A stretch of DNA of 20,186 bases, taken from NCBI GenBank assembly GCA_964410215.1, contig CAYPHA010000076.1:1-20186 (forward strand). Direction: 5' to 3'. Shown one piece after another: positions 8,113 through 15,231 of the stretch; position 1 is the first letter of the stretch, and each line of letters begins with the position of its first letter. This stretch comes from CAYPHA01 sp964410215 (GTDB lineage: Bacteria > Calditrichota > Calditrichia > Calditrichales > CAYPHA01). Both the position numbers and the translations under genes were made by a program. A model generated the notes under the pieces. The model was given only the letters and a program-made list of their open reading frames with translations, was not told where the DNA came from and ran no database searches.

Positions 8113-9165
8113 TTAAAGCAATGTATCGAGAATGAGTTCAACAGACTCGATAATGCGCTGATCCCGGGGACGGAGATCCGGCTCAAAAGATGTGCCGGTC
8201 AGATGCTGAAGACCATGGATATAACGGACCGCAATCTCCCTGGCCTGTTCTTCGGAGAATACCTGTCCTTTTTCTTTTACCATTCCCCTGGCAAACTCCT
8301 TGGAAAAGGACACCGGTTTGCCATCGCGTTTCATCAGGCTGCCATCATCATTAATTTTCCAGAAGCGTGACGAATCCATCGTATAAAGTTCATCGGCGGA
8401 AACGATCTTTCCATCGGTATTCACACCGTGTTCGGTCTTGGTATCAACCAGCACCATACCCTTCTCCCTCAGATACTGGGAGATCATACCGAATGCCATT
8501 ATGGAACTGTTCCGGATCTCGCGGTACCGGGCCGGTGTACAAATATCATTATCGAAAAGATATTGCGGATCGATGGTTCTGTCGACCTTTTCTTTCGTCG
8601 ACGGCGTATCCATCAGGTATGGTAACACGCCATCCGGTTCCAGGTCCCCCGTTACAATATCATGTCCGGCATATATAAATGTTTCCTGACCGGCTTCTTT
8701 TGCTTTCAGCCAGTGCTGATAAAGCGATGTGGAGGTGGAACTCTGGGCCATGTACATGCGCAGCACATTTTCGAGCGGCACCAGATTAAGGTTTTCGGCG
8801 GGAATGACGGTGGAACTCGGTTTAAGGCCGGGTACTTCAAACTGGGACGTACCCAGCACATCCTTTACGAGTTGCAGCATATGATCATGATTCTGGGCCA
8901 GAACCTGATCTTTAAAAGGAATTTCGCCGCGGTTTACATCGTGTGTGGAAATCCGGTTATTCCGGAACATCAGGCGAAGCGGTTTGCCGTCTTTTGTTAA
9001 CAGCGTCTCACTGAAAACCGAGTCACTTACCTTGCCTTCCAGAACCGTTGCATTTTTGAGTCTGGGAAGATCGCCTTCTTCTATGATTTGCCTGATGGGA
9101 CGCCCCTCGTTGACCCTTTTTCCGTATTCATTGACCAGATTTCTGATTTCATGTTCCTGTAGCAT
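8113..9165 (-). CDS. purC: SAICAR synthase (phosphoribosylaminoimidazole-succinocarboxamide synthase)
   Basis: Cytoplasmic enzyme of purine synthesis that joins CAIR and aspartate using ATP. Start at ATG 9165 (350 aa), with GAGG 5 nt before it; a TTG at 9201 lacks a ribosome site. Seen: VLEGKVSD (42-48), NRISTHDV (70-77, where DRISAFD is usual), LVPLENVLRMY (128-138), LVDTKTEHG (239-247, signature 2 with His in place of Phe) and DSSRFW (264-269). It is much longer than the roughly 240-residue E. coli form. It has a leader of about 40 residues and an acidic insertion around 155-200 (GHDIVTGDLEPDG, YLMDTPSTKEK), so it is a divergent long-form PurC. No other purine gene is nearby. The lipoprotein and receptor genes follow without a visible terminator, so read-through is likely. 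Confidence 0.9.
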   Translation of the reverse strand: MLQEHEIRNLVNEYGKRVNEGRPIRQIIEEGDLPRLKNATVLEGKVSDSVFSETLLTKDGKPLRLMFRNNRISTHDVNRGEIPFKDQVLAQNHDHMLQLVKDVLGTSQFEVPGLKPSSTVIPAENLNLVPLENVLRMYMAQSSTSTSLYQHWLKAKEAGQETFIYAGHDIVTGDLEPDGVLPYLMDTPSTKEKVDRTIDPQYLFDNDICTPARYREIRNSSIMAFGMISQYLREKGMVLVDTKTEHGVNTDGKIVSADELYTMDSSRFWKINDDGSLMKRDGKPVSFSKEFARGMVKEKGQVFSEEQAREIAVRYIHGLQHLTGTSFEPDLRPRDQRIIESVELILDTLL

Positions 9166-9200
9166 ATTCGCCTCACTGTTAGTTTTGTTGATTTTCTTCA

Positions 9201-9229
9201 AAACTAATACGGATGCTTAAATGTTTCAA
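9201..9229 (-). promoter_or_regulatory. Candidate promoter for purC-lipoprotein-receptor
   Basis: On the minus strand TTGAAA (9229-9224), a 17-nt spacer and TAGTTT (9206-9201). Continued by two bases, the box is TAGTTTTG, an exact fit to the Bacteroidota TAnnTTTG element. It lies 35 nt before the purC ATG. It is the best promoter in the window, and the only one I see for the three genes downstream. Confidence 0.6.
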
Positions 9230-9269
9230 GAATAATCGTCAACGGGTAAAGACACTTTTTGCTATTGTA

Positions 9270-9578
9270 TCAGGCGACACTGACGCATTTCCAGGCACCC
9301 GATTCCAGACATTGCACATAGTCTTCCGGATTCAATGGATTGCATTCGCGGATTCCGATTTTCACGAATACTTCCAGGCGTGAGATCGTTACGGATAGTT
9401 TAAAATAGAGCCTTACATCAGAAGCGAACCCGTCGTCATCATTATCAATGGCCGCTTCTAACCAGACGTCATCGATGTTAACGGCGGTCCTTGTACCGGA
9501 TTTCGTGGGAGAAGAGCAGGACCACAATAACAAGAGGACAAAAATAAAAAGCATACGGAGAGGGTATAAAGTGCGCAT
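9270..9578 (-). CDS. Small lipoprotein, possibly truncated
   Basis: 102 aa from ATG 9578, preceded by AAGGGAG at 5 nt spacing (a GTG at 9593 overlaps that site). The signal ends in lipobox LLWSC, so it is a lipoprotein. The mature part has IDDVWLEAAIDNDDDGFASD followed by two predicted beta strands and ends with three cysteines within 20 residues (C-N-P, Q-C-L, K-C-V). The DxDDDGF stretch followed by strands recalls the start of a repeated extracellular domain that I know as choice-of-anchor H, but only about its first half is present. Whether the gene was cut short or is naturally small I cannot tell. It is 104 nt upstream of purC on the same strand. Confidence 0.6.
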   Translation of the reverse strand: MRTLYPLRMLFIFVLLLLWSCSSPTKSGTRTAVNIDDVWLEAAIDNDDDGFASDVRLYFKLSVTISRLEVFVKIGIRECNPLNPEDYVQCLESGAWKCVSVA

Positions 9579-9837
9579 GGGAACTCCCTTCACATTTTTG
9601 ATTGAGAAGGTTTAACCGCCCTGATGTAATAACGCAATGCATTTGTGAAGCTTGTAATTATATTAAAATATACGACGAAGTGGTCCAATTCACAATTATA
9701 AGTCGCCTGAAGATAGATACGAACTGATGTACTTACGATGGCAACCCGAATAATATTGAAAAATATGCCGCTACCTCTTATCTTTCCTCTGATCCGCTCA
9801 CTGGAATGAATAAATTATTTAAATGGGAGAATTTTTT
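9579..9837. other. Intergenic region between divergent genes
   Basis: A 259-nt AT-rich spacer. It holds the ribosome site of the small lipoprotein, the promoter candidate at 9756-9784 and an AT palindrome near 9658-9671 (TATATT, two bases, AATATA). No ORF of interest is visible on either strand. Confidence 0.6.
9756..9784 (+). promoter_or_regulatory. Candidate promoter of the Gfo/Idh/MocA gene
   Basis: TTGAAA (9756-9761), 17 nt, TATCTT (9779-9784). The expected transcription start near 9791 gives a leader of about 47 nt to ATG 9838. Confidence 0.45.
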
Positions 9838-11094
9838 ATGTCCGAAGTGCTTAAACTGGGTATGATAGGTGCTGGTTTTGTTGCCAATTTTCACGCGCGT
9901 GCTCTACGGCAGGTGCGTAATATGGAGCTGGCCGGGGTCATGTCGGTCGACCGTCCCCTCTCTGAAGCATTAGCTAAATCAGCCAGGGAAACCGGTATAG
10001 GTAACTGTCAGGTTTATGAAACGGTTTCGGAACTGGTTAAAAATGTCGATGCCATTGCCATTTATGCCCCCAATTTTGTTCGGGTACAAATCATGGAAGA
10101 AATTGTCGATACGGTAAAAAAGGGTTCACCTTTGAAAGGTGTGATTTGTGAAAAACCTTTAGGGCGGAACATGAAGGAAGCCAACCGGCTGTTGGCACTT
10201 GCCAAAGAAATAGATGTAAAAACGGCCTATTTTGAAAACCAGATTTACATGAAGCCCATGCAGGCACAGCTCGCCCAACTGGAACCTCAGGCACGAACGA
10301 TGGGTCCCCTGGCATTAACACGCTCGGCCGAGGAGCATGGCGGACCGCATGAAGGCTGGTTCTGGGATCCGACCAAACAGGGCGGCGGCGTCCTCTCCGA
10401 CATGGGATGCCACAGTATTGCGGTGGGCTGGTATGCCCTGACCCCGAAAGGCAAATCACCTCTTTTCCTCAAACCGGTTTCCATTAGTGCCGAAACGTCC
10501 CTCCTGAAATGGGGATTACCGCAATGGCGCGACAAATTATTGAAAGAGCGCGGTGTCGACTATTCCAAAACACCGGCCGAGGATTTTACAACCGGAACGG
10601 TGAACTTTAAAAATCCTGAAACCGGGCAGGTGGTCAAAGCCCAGTTTACGGATTCCTGGATGTTCGAAAAACAGGGACTGCGTCTATTCATGGATGGTAT
10701 GGGACCGGGATACGCTTTCGAGATCAATACACTGATCTCCTCGATGCAGATATTCATCGGCGACCTGGCTGCCGAGGCAACGGCGGATGCGGAACTGGCT
10801 CTCGAAAAGTCAACGGCAAGCAGGGGGCTTCTGGCGGTTCAGCATAATGAAGCCGATCTGTATGGCTATACGGATGAGAATGAGGATGCTGCAACGGCCT
10901 TTCTTTCGGGCAAAGATCCCCTGCTGACCTGGGAATACGGACTGGAAATAACCCGATTGATCATGGCCGGGTATATGTCCGCCGAACAGGGTAAAGTCAT
11001 AGATTTGACCGATCCTGCCGTAATAAATAAACTGGATACTTTTGTTCCCCTGATTCAACAGGGACGTGGTAAAGAAATTCTTCAGGTTCTGTAA
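9838..11094 (+). CDS. Gfo/Idh/MocA-family oxidoreductase
   Basis: 418 aa from ATG 9838, with GGGAGA 7 nt upstream; the ATG at 9823 overlaps that site. Residues 8-19 (GMIGAGFVANFH) are the Rossmann dinucleotide loop, 104-108 (CEKPL) contains the family EKP signature with the lysine that positions substrate, and 182-193 GGGVLSDMGCHS carries the conserved DxGxH (D188, H192). The family performs NAD(P)-dependent oxidation or reduction of sugars, inositols and their derivatives. No signal peptide is present, so it is cytosolic. It stands alone, with its own promoter and a hairpin terminator. The substrate is not readable; the sugar transporter, kinase and aldose dehydrogenase in this window make a carbohydrate substrate likely. 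Confidence 0.9.
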   Translation: MSEVLKLGMIGAGFVANFHARALRQVRNMELAGVMSVDRPLSEALAKSARETGIGNCQVYETVSELVKNVDAIAIYAPNFVRVQIMEEIVDTVKKGSPLKGVICEKPLGRNMKEANRLLALAKEIDVKTAYFENQIYMKPMQAQLAQLEPQARTMGPLALTRSAEEHGGPHEGWFWDPTKQGGGVLSDMGCHSIAVGWYALTPKGKSPLFLKPVSISAETSLLKWGLPQWRDKLLKERGVDYSKTPAEDFTTGTVNFKNPETGQVVKAQFTDSWMFEKQGLRLFMDGMGPGYAFEINTLISSMQIFIGDLAAEATADAELALEKSTASRGLLAVQHNEADLYGYTDENEDAATAFLSGKDPLLTWEYGLEITRLIMAGYMSAEQGKVIDLTDPAVINKLDTFVPLIQQGRGKEILQVL

Positions 11095-11102
11095 GTTCTT
11101 CT

Positions 11103-11138
11103 GCGGCAGAATATCAACCCATTCTGCCGCATTATTTT
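11103..11138 (+). terminator. Rho-independent terminator after the oxidoreductase
   Basis: A 10-bp stem (gcggcagaat at 11103-11112, attctgccgc at 11121-11130) with an 8-base loop begins 8 nt after the stop and is followed by the T-rich attattttgc. Confidence 0.8.
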
Positions 11139-11193
11139 GCTTCTCAAAAATCCTTTTAATCCGGTAACGACGATTAAATATGCGGTTGACATG

Positions 11194-11209
11194 GGTGTTT
11201 CAAAACACC
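11194..11209. repeat. Inverted repeat beside a TTGACA box
   Basis: GGTGTTT, ca, AAACACC: 7-bp perfect arms, beginning 2 nt after TTGACA at 11186-11191. I see no good -10 box 16-18 nt downstream, so this is either an operator over a weak promoter or coincidence. Confidence 0.35.
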
Positions 11210-11371
11210 TCATTTAGAGCCCCGACAAGAAAATGGATACTGCTGAAATAAAGAGATCAAAACGGTCTCGAAAAATAACTGTGATACGAGGAAATCTGAT
11301 CCGGTTCATCGAATAAGAGCTGCGGCGGTATCGCGGAGGCCTTCATACTGTTAATGGAAAAGCTCTCATAG

Positions 11372-11391
11372 CACCAGGATAAATCCTGGTG
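11372..11391. repeat. Perfect 9-bp-arm palindrome, REP-like
   Basis: CACCAGGAT, aa, ATCCTGGTG. It lies 27-46 nt after the stop of the downstream M14 gene but has no T run on that side, so it is not a classic intrinsic terminator. It may be a dispersed intergenic palindrome or an RNA-stabilising hairpin. Confidence 0.55.
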
Positions 11392-11417
11392 ATGACGCAA
11401 CAGAAAAAACCAAATGA

Positions 11418-13178
11418 TCACTTACGAACCGTCGTCTCGATAATCCCGCCTTTATTCGATACGACTTTTATATGGAACGGTCCATCACCTTTTATGATCC
11501 AGCGGATACGGATAGCTTCCATACCGTCAACGGTCTCAACCTGCAAGCGATCCGGATGATATTTCTGCTCTCTTGTTATATTCAGATAGGGATCTTCTAC
11601 CAGAAAACCGGCCAGGACATCACTGTTCTTCCCGGAAATGGATACGATATCGGGGGGGGTGATTCCGTTATTTATCTCATGCCGGGATCGTGTCGGTAAG
11701 ACGCGCTGATTGTAAACCGTTACATCCACCTGTTTCAAGCCGCCGGGTAAATCTTTTACTGCTGTTTCTCCAAAACTGAGCACCGGCAAATGATAGGCAT
11801 TAAACAGCGTGAAGGCCATGTTCCTGTGACACATATCCTCGATCATAAAGGAAGGTGCGGTGCGTGTCCAGGCCTTTTTTATACCACCGATTTCGATGTC
11901 CCCGTACTGCGGATGTTTCACTTTTTTCCAGGGAACGATGCCTTCACCAAACAGCAGAAGCTTGTCAAACCGATACACATCCTGACGGCGTCCGAACCAG
12001 CTCTGATCATCTTTTTCCGGTTTTCTGAAATAATCAAACGAACTCCACAACTCATTGGTAAAGGTAAAAATACCGCGTGCACCGTAAAACCAATCCAGCT
12101 CGCCGCCGTAAGCGGCATACAGGTCTTTATATAATACCAGATACCTGTAGCCGGGCAACATCTCGTCGCCGAGTTCTCCCAGGAAATCATATTTCTGCAT
12201 ATCCTCACGATTATAGGTCTCTCGGTCATTTTCATGCCCCGGACCGACGAGAATCATCCCGCCGGAATTGTGATAGGACTGGGCCACGCCGATATTGGGA
12301 TGTGCCATTACAAAATCGGCCACAGCCCGGTTTTCCGGTATGGAGAACGGATATTGATCCGCGCCGTACTGTACATAAGCCGGCTGCCAGTTCCAGCCCC
12401 AGTTGCGGTTGGGATCGTAATAACCGGGACCGTCTTCATTCACGGCGCCGTCCCCGTCATTATCGATACCTTCCCATCCCAGAAGATCATGCGTACCCTG
12501 TTCATCCTCCCCGGCGCGCACCATCAACCGCGGATCATCCGGATCTTCCTTCCAGCGGCCCAGAGGATTTTTACGACGCATCATTACGATATTGCCATCT
12601 TCATCCAGATCATCGTAGCCGTCTTCATCCATCAATCCGTCACCATCATCATCCCGTGGCACCAATCCGGTCCGTGGTGAATGGGGCGTATTGGCTTCGT
12701 GTATGTAGTAGTCCCTTGCATCCGGATTGATGGTCGGCACGATATAAAAGGTTTTTGTATCGACCAGCTCTGTAATCCAGTCAATCTGTCCGTACATCTC
12801 GGCAAGAAACCAGGCCGTATATAGGGCCACTTCCGCGCCCTGCACTTCATTGGAATGAATATTTCCATCGATGTACATGGCCGGCCTGGTACCGGGATCA
12901 CCCTTTTTCAAGTTAGTTACCGTCAGCAGGTGGATCTCACGACCTCCGTGAGATTTTCCGATGGAGCCGAAACGCACCAGGTCCGGGTGGGCTTTTTCCA
13001 GACGCCTGCAGATATCACCCAGTTCTTTCCAGTCATAATAGCGATTCCAGGCAATTTCCACCTTTGGATTATTGGGTGCACCCAGGGCTTTAAGCGAACT
13101 GTTTGTTATCTCCTTTTCCGCGGACTGGGCTAACAGCATTACGGAAAACAACAAAGTATGAAATATAGTTTTGATCAT
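11418..13178 (-). CDS. Secreted M14 zinc carboxypeptidase with intact active site
   Basis: 586 aa with a Sec signal (cleavage near AQS-AEK, about 19). The M14 elements are all seen: zinc ligands H108 and E111 in HSNE, H303 in SYHNSGG, the NRN of YDPNRNW (257-259) for substrate binding, and catalytic E376 in FTNELW. Two Asp-rich segments interrupt the peptidase core (176-196 DDDGDGLMDEDGYDDLDEDG; 236-250 EGIDNDGDGAVNEDG) and look like calcium-binding loops inserted in the fold. It should remove C-terminal residues from peptides in the periplasm or outside the cell. About 150 C-terminal residues form a beta-rich tail without a sorting signal. A GAAGGAAG site lies 10 nt before ATG. It is 34 nt downstream of a paralogue on the same strand, so the two were probably transcribed together after a tandem duplication. 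Confidence 0.9.
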   Translation of the reverse strand: MIKTIFHTLLFSVMLLAQSAEKEITNSSLKALGAPNNPKVEIAWNRYYDWKELGDICRRLEKAHPDLVRFGSIGKSHGGREIHLLTVTNLKKGDPGTRPAMYIDGNIHSNEVQGAEVALYTAWFLAEMYGQIDWITELVDTKTFYIVPTINPDARDYYIHEANTPHSPRTGLVPRDDDGDGLMDEDGYDDLDEDGNIVMMRRKNPLGRWKEDPDDPRLMVRAGEDEQGTHDLLGWEGIDNDGDGAVNEDGPGYYDPNRNWGWNWQPAYVQYGADQYPFSIPENRAVADFVMAHPNIGVAQSYHNSGGMILVGPGHENDRETYNREDMQKYDFLGELGDEMLPGYRYLVLYKDLYAAYGGELDWFYGARGIFTFTNELWSSFDYFRKPEKDDQSWFGRRQDVYRFDKLLLFGEGIVPWKKVKHPQYGDIEIGGIKKAWTRTAPSFMIEDMCHRNMAFTLFNAYHLPVLSFGETAVKDLPGGLKQVDVTVYNQRVLPTRSRHEINNGITPPDIVSISGKNSDVLAGFLVEDPYLNITREQKYHPDRLQVETVDGMEAIRIRWIIKGDGPFHIKVVSNKGGIIETTVRK

Positions 13179-13212
13179 GGTTTTCTGACTTCCTTCGTAT
13201 TTTTAATCCCTC

Positions 13213-14952
13213 TTATTGCAAAACAACCGTTCGTGTCACCATGCCGGTGGAAGGACTGCCCGCTTCAATAACTATTTCGCTGCCTTTCCTGCCCATAACC
13301 ACCCAGCTGAATGCCTCATTGCCCCCTTCACCACTCAATTTATCGATAAACTGCACGACCTTCCCCGAAACCAGTTGCTGTTTTTTAGATAATTCCAGTG
13401 CGACTTTGATTTTGGGCATCCACTTGTTGCGGATTCCAAGCTGTGTATTGGAAGGGAGATAGCCCGTATTGCTTACTTTCAGAGAAATACGGTACAGGTT
13501 ATCATGTAAATCCTCGACTTTCAGATCGTTTATTTGCGAACGTGCCAGCAAGCCGGAAACATGCTGCAGAAATGTGCCGAATCCATCCGACCGCGTTTTA
13601 AGACTGTCAGGAGGCGGATTCTTTTTAACGAGCGGTTTAAATCCGCCGATTTCGACCGTTTTGTCCGGAAAATCGGGATGTTCAATCGCCTGCCATTCCA
13701 CAAAACCGTCCGTCTGGCCGCTTGACTGTAACCAATCCCAAAGTCGCTGGTCTTCTGTTTTGGCTACCGGTTCCGCACTCTCCTTTTTTCTGCGCGTTTT
13801 ATCCGGGTTATGTCTGTTCAAATCCATGGAACTGCTATCGTTGTTTGTTTTCATTAGCGGCGGCCACCAGGCCGGTGTACTCAGTGACCAGCGTCCGAAG
13901 TGATAATAAGCCCATTCCGTGAATGTTCCATTACCATCTTCCCCTTTAACCAGATCTTTCAGCCCACTCATTTTTTTAAACTGCTCCGATATGAATGCAT
14001 AGTAGGGACCGTCTTCCGGATCCACCTTCTCCACCGGATTGCGATTTCGCCGGCCTGTTCCTGAAAATTCGCTGCTTCTGGCCGTCTCCCAGGTTTCGAA
14101 AAGATTGTCCTGTGGAGAAAAACTGAATACAAGCGCAATATTCGGATGTGCAAAAGCAAAATCGGCAACAGCACGGGTTTCTCTCTCAGAAATCTGGTGA
14201 GGACCGGCCCCATATTCAAAATACCGGTAGCGGTGCGTAAAATTCCGATTGAAATCAACGCCGCCGGGCTCATCTTCATTCAGTTCACCATCACCGTCAT
14301 TATCAATTCCCTCCCATAACAGCCGGTATGTGCCGGATTCCCCCTTCGTGGCATCGGCTTTTTTCAGCAGTCCCGGATAATCCGGATCATCCATCCATTC
14401 GCCTCCGGATTCCCTGATGCGCATCCTGCTTATAACCCCGTCTTTATTCAGATCGTCATAGCCATCCTCATCCACTTTTCCATCACGGTCCAGATCTGTC
14501 GCACGCGCATTCAGTGAACGCAGGTATTGTGGTTTGCTGAACAGGCTTTCCGTTGCGTCCGGATTGACACGCGGGAGAATATAAAAAGTTGTCGTGTTCA
14601 GCAGTTGGGTGATACTGTCGGTTTTACCATACTGCTCTGCCATCGATCCGGCGAAATCCAGGAGTATTTCTGTCCCTGCCAGGTCCGTGCCGTCGATACC
14701 GGCAACCAGGAGAATGGCCGGTTTCGATTCCGATTCATCCGTCCCAAGGGTCAATACGCTCAATTCGTTTCCTCCCGCTGACGTTCCTAAATCATGAAGA
14801 GCGATGATCTGTGAATAGGTACGGCTCAGTTTTTCAAGTTTTTTCACAAGTTCCGGATTAGAAGGATATTCTGCCGCTCCGGAAAGTGATACACATGTAA
14901 ACAGGCTGCATAAAAACAATAAACGTATAAAGTTATCTTTCAGGGGATTCAT
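13213..14952 (-). CDS. Secreted M14 carboxypeptidase paralogue lacking the active site
   Basis: The start is ATG 14952 or 14955 in tandem; AAGGA spacing (6 against 3 nt) favours 14952. Numbering here is from 14955 (580 aa). Signal peptide to about SGAA (28). It shares the M14 scaffold and both Asp-rich inserts (DLDRDGKVDEDGYDDLNKDG, 154-173; EGIDNDGDGELNEDE) with its neighbour. Aligned by eye, the zinc motif HSNE is DGTD (88-91), the third zinc His is Ser (about S280, in VFSFSPQD) and the catalytic Glu is Pro (in LSTPAWW). Only the NRN motif (236-238) survives. The reading frame is intact over its whole length, so this is a maintained non-enzymatic homologue, not a decaying gene. First gene of the pair. 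A role as a peptide or metal-binding partner of the active enzyme is speculation. Confidence 0.88.
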   Translation of the reverse strand: MNPLKDNFIRLLFLCSLFTCVSLSGAAEYPSNPELVKKLEKLSRTYSQIIALHDLGTSAGGNELSVLTLGTDESESKPAILLVAGIDGTDLAGTEILLDFAGSMAEQYGKTDSITQLLNTTTFYILPRVNPDATESLFSKPQYLRSLNARATDLDRDGKVDEDGYDDLNKDGVISRMRIRESGGEWMDDPDYPGLLKKADATKGESGTYRLLWEGIDNDGDGELNEDEPGGVDFNRNFTHRYRYFEYGAGPHQISERETRAVADFAFAHPNIALVFSFSPQDNLFETWETARSSEFSGTGRRNRNPVEKVDPEDGPYYAFISEQFKKMSGLKDLVKGEDGNGTFTEWAYYHFGRWSLSTPAWWPPLMKTNNDSSSMDLNRHNPDKTRRKKESAEPVAKTEDQRLWDWLQSSGQTDGFVEWQAIEHPDFPDKTVEIGGFKPLVKKNPPPDSLKTRSDGFGTFLQHVSGLLARSQINDLKVEDLHDNLYRISLKVSNTGYLPSNTQLGIRNKWMPKIKVALELSKKQQLVSGKVVQFIDKLSGEGGNEAFSWVVMGRKGSEIVIEAGSPSTGMVTRTVVLQ

Positions 14953-14955
14953 CAT

Positions 14956-15231
14956 AGTTCCTTCTAATTAATTGCAGAGAACACATTCAGGGTCAATCTA
15001 CTGTATGTACGACAGGCTCCGGCGACCTGACTATCGGCCGCATTAGCTCAAAAGGAAAAGAAGGTAGCGTTCCAGCATTAAAAATTCAAACATTTTTTCC
15101 ATTTCAATCTGGCATAATCTTCAACAGATTTCTATATTTAGACAAAAAAAACTTGCATAGACTGTTAAAAAAGATAGTTTATATATTTTCCAATAACTTG
15201 TCACATATAACTTATTAAGGAGGAAAGGCGT
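14956..15231. other. Intergenic region between divergent secreted-protein genes
   Basis: 276 nt. It contains ribosome sites at both ends and the promoter candidate at 15153-15182 for the plus strand. I could not find a convincing promoter for the M14 pair. A minus-strand 19-codon frame (15102-15043) lacks a ribosome site. Confidence 0.5.
15153..15182 (+). promoter_or_regulatory. Candidate Bacteroidota-type promoter of the FG-GAP gene
   Basis: TTG (15153-15155) and TAGTTTAT (15175-15182) are separated by 19 nt, the layout of the TTG/TAnnTTTG promoters of Bacteroidota with one mismatch. The leader would be about 45 nt, with AAGGAGG close to ATG 15232. Confidence 0.35.

Larger units (their letters stand above)
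11139..11417. other. Gene-poor gap with two palindromes
   Basis: About 280 nt without a convincing gene. Plus-strand frames give only peptides under 30 residues without ribosome sites (for example 11232-11315). It contains a consensus -35-like TTGACA (11186-11191) next to an inverted repeat, and the palindrome at 11372-11391. Confidence 0.6.

Noticed and set aside
11232..11315. Plus-strand 27-codon basic peptide frame in the gap after the oxidoreductase
   Set aside because: No ribosome site, no similarity that I recognise, and expected by chance at this length.
12077..12730. 217-codon plus-strand frame antisense to the M14 carboxypeptidase
   Set aside because: The translation is Arg/Pro/His-rich low-quality sequence, as expected opposite Asp/Gly-rich coding DNA. 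The opposite strand encodes the intact peptidase.
13213..14952. Upstream M14 copy as a pseudogene
   Set aside because: All active-site residues are changed, but there is no frameshift or stop, the signal peptide is intact and the inserts are conserved, so it is better called a pseudoenzyme.
15003..15045. GC-rich hairpin potential (CAGG...CCTG) as a riboswitch
   Set aside because: No known aptamer core is recognisable, and the adjacent gene is a secreted protein with no metabolite logic.
15043..15102. Minus-strand 19-codon hydrophobic frame upstream of the M14 pair
   Set aside because: No ribosome site and no recognisable family; too short to support as a gene.
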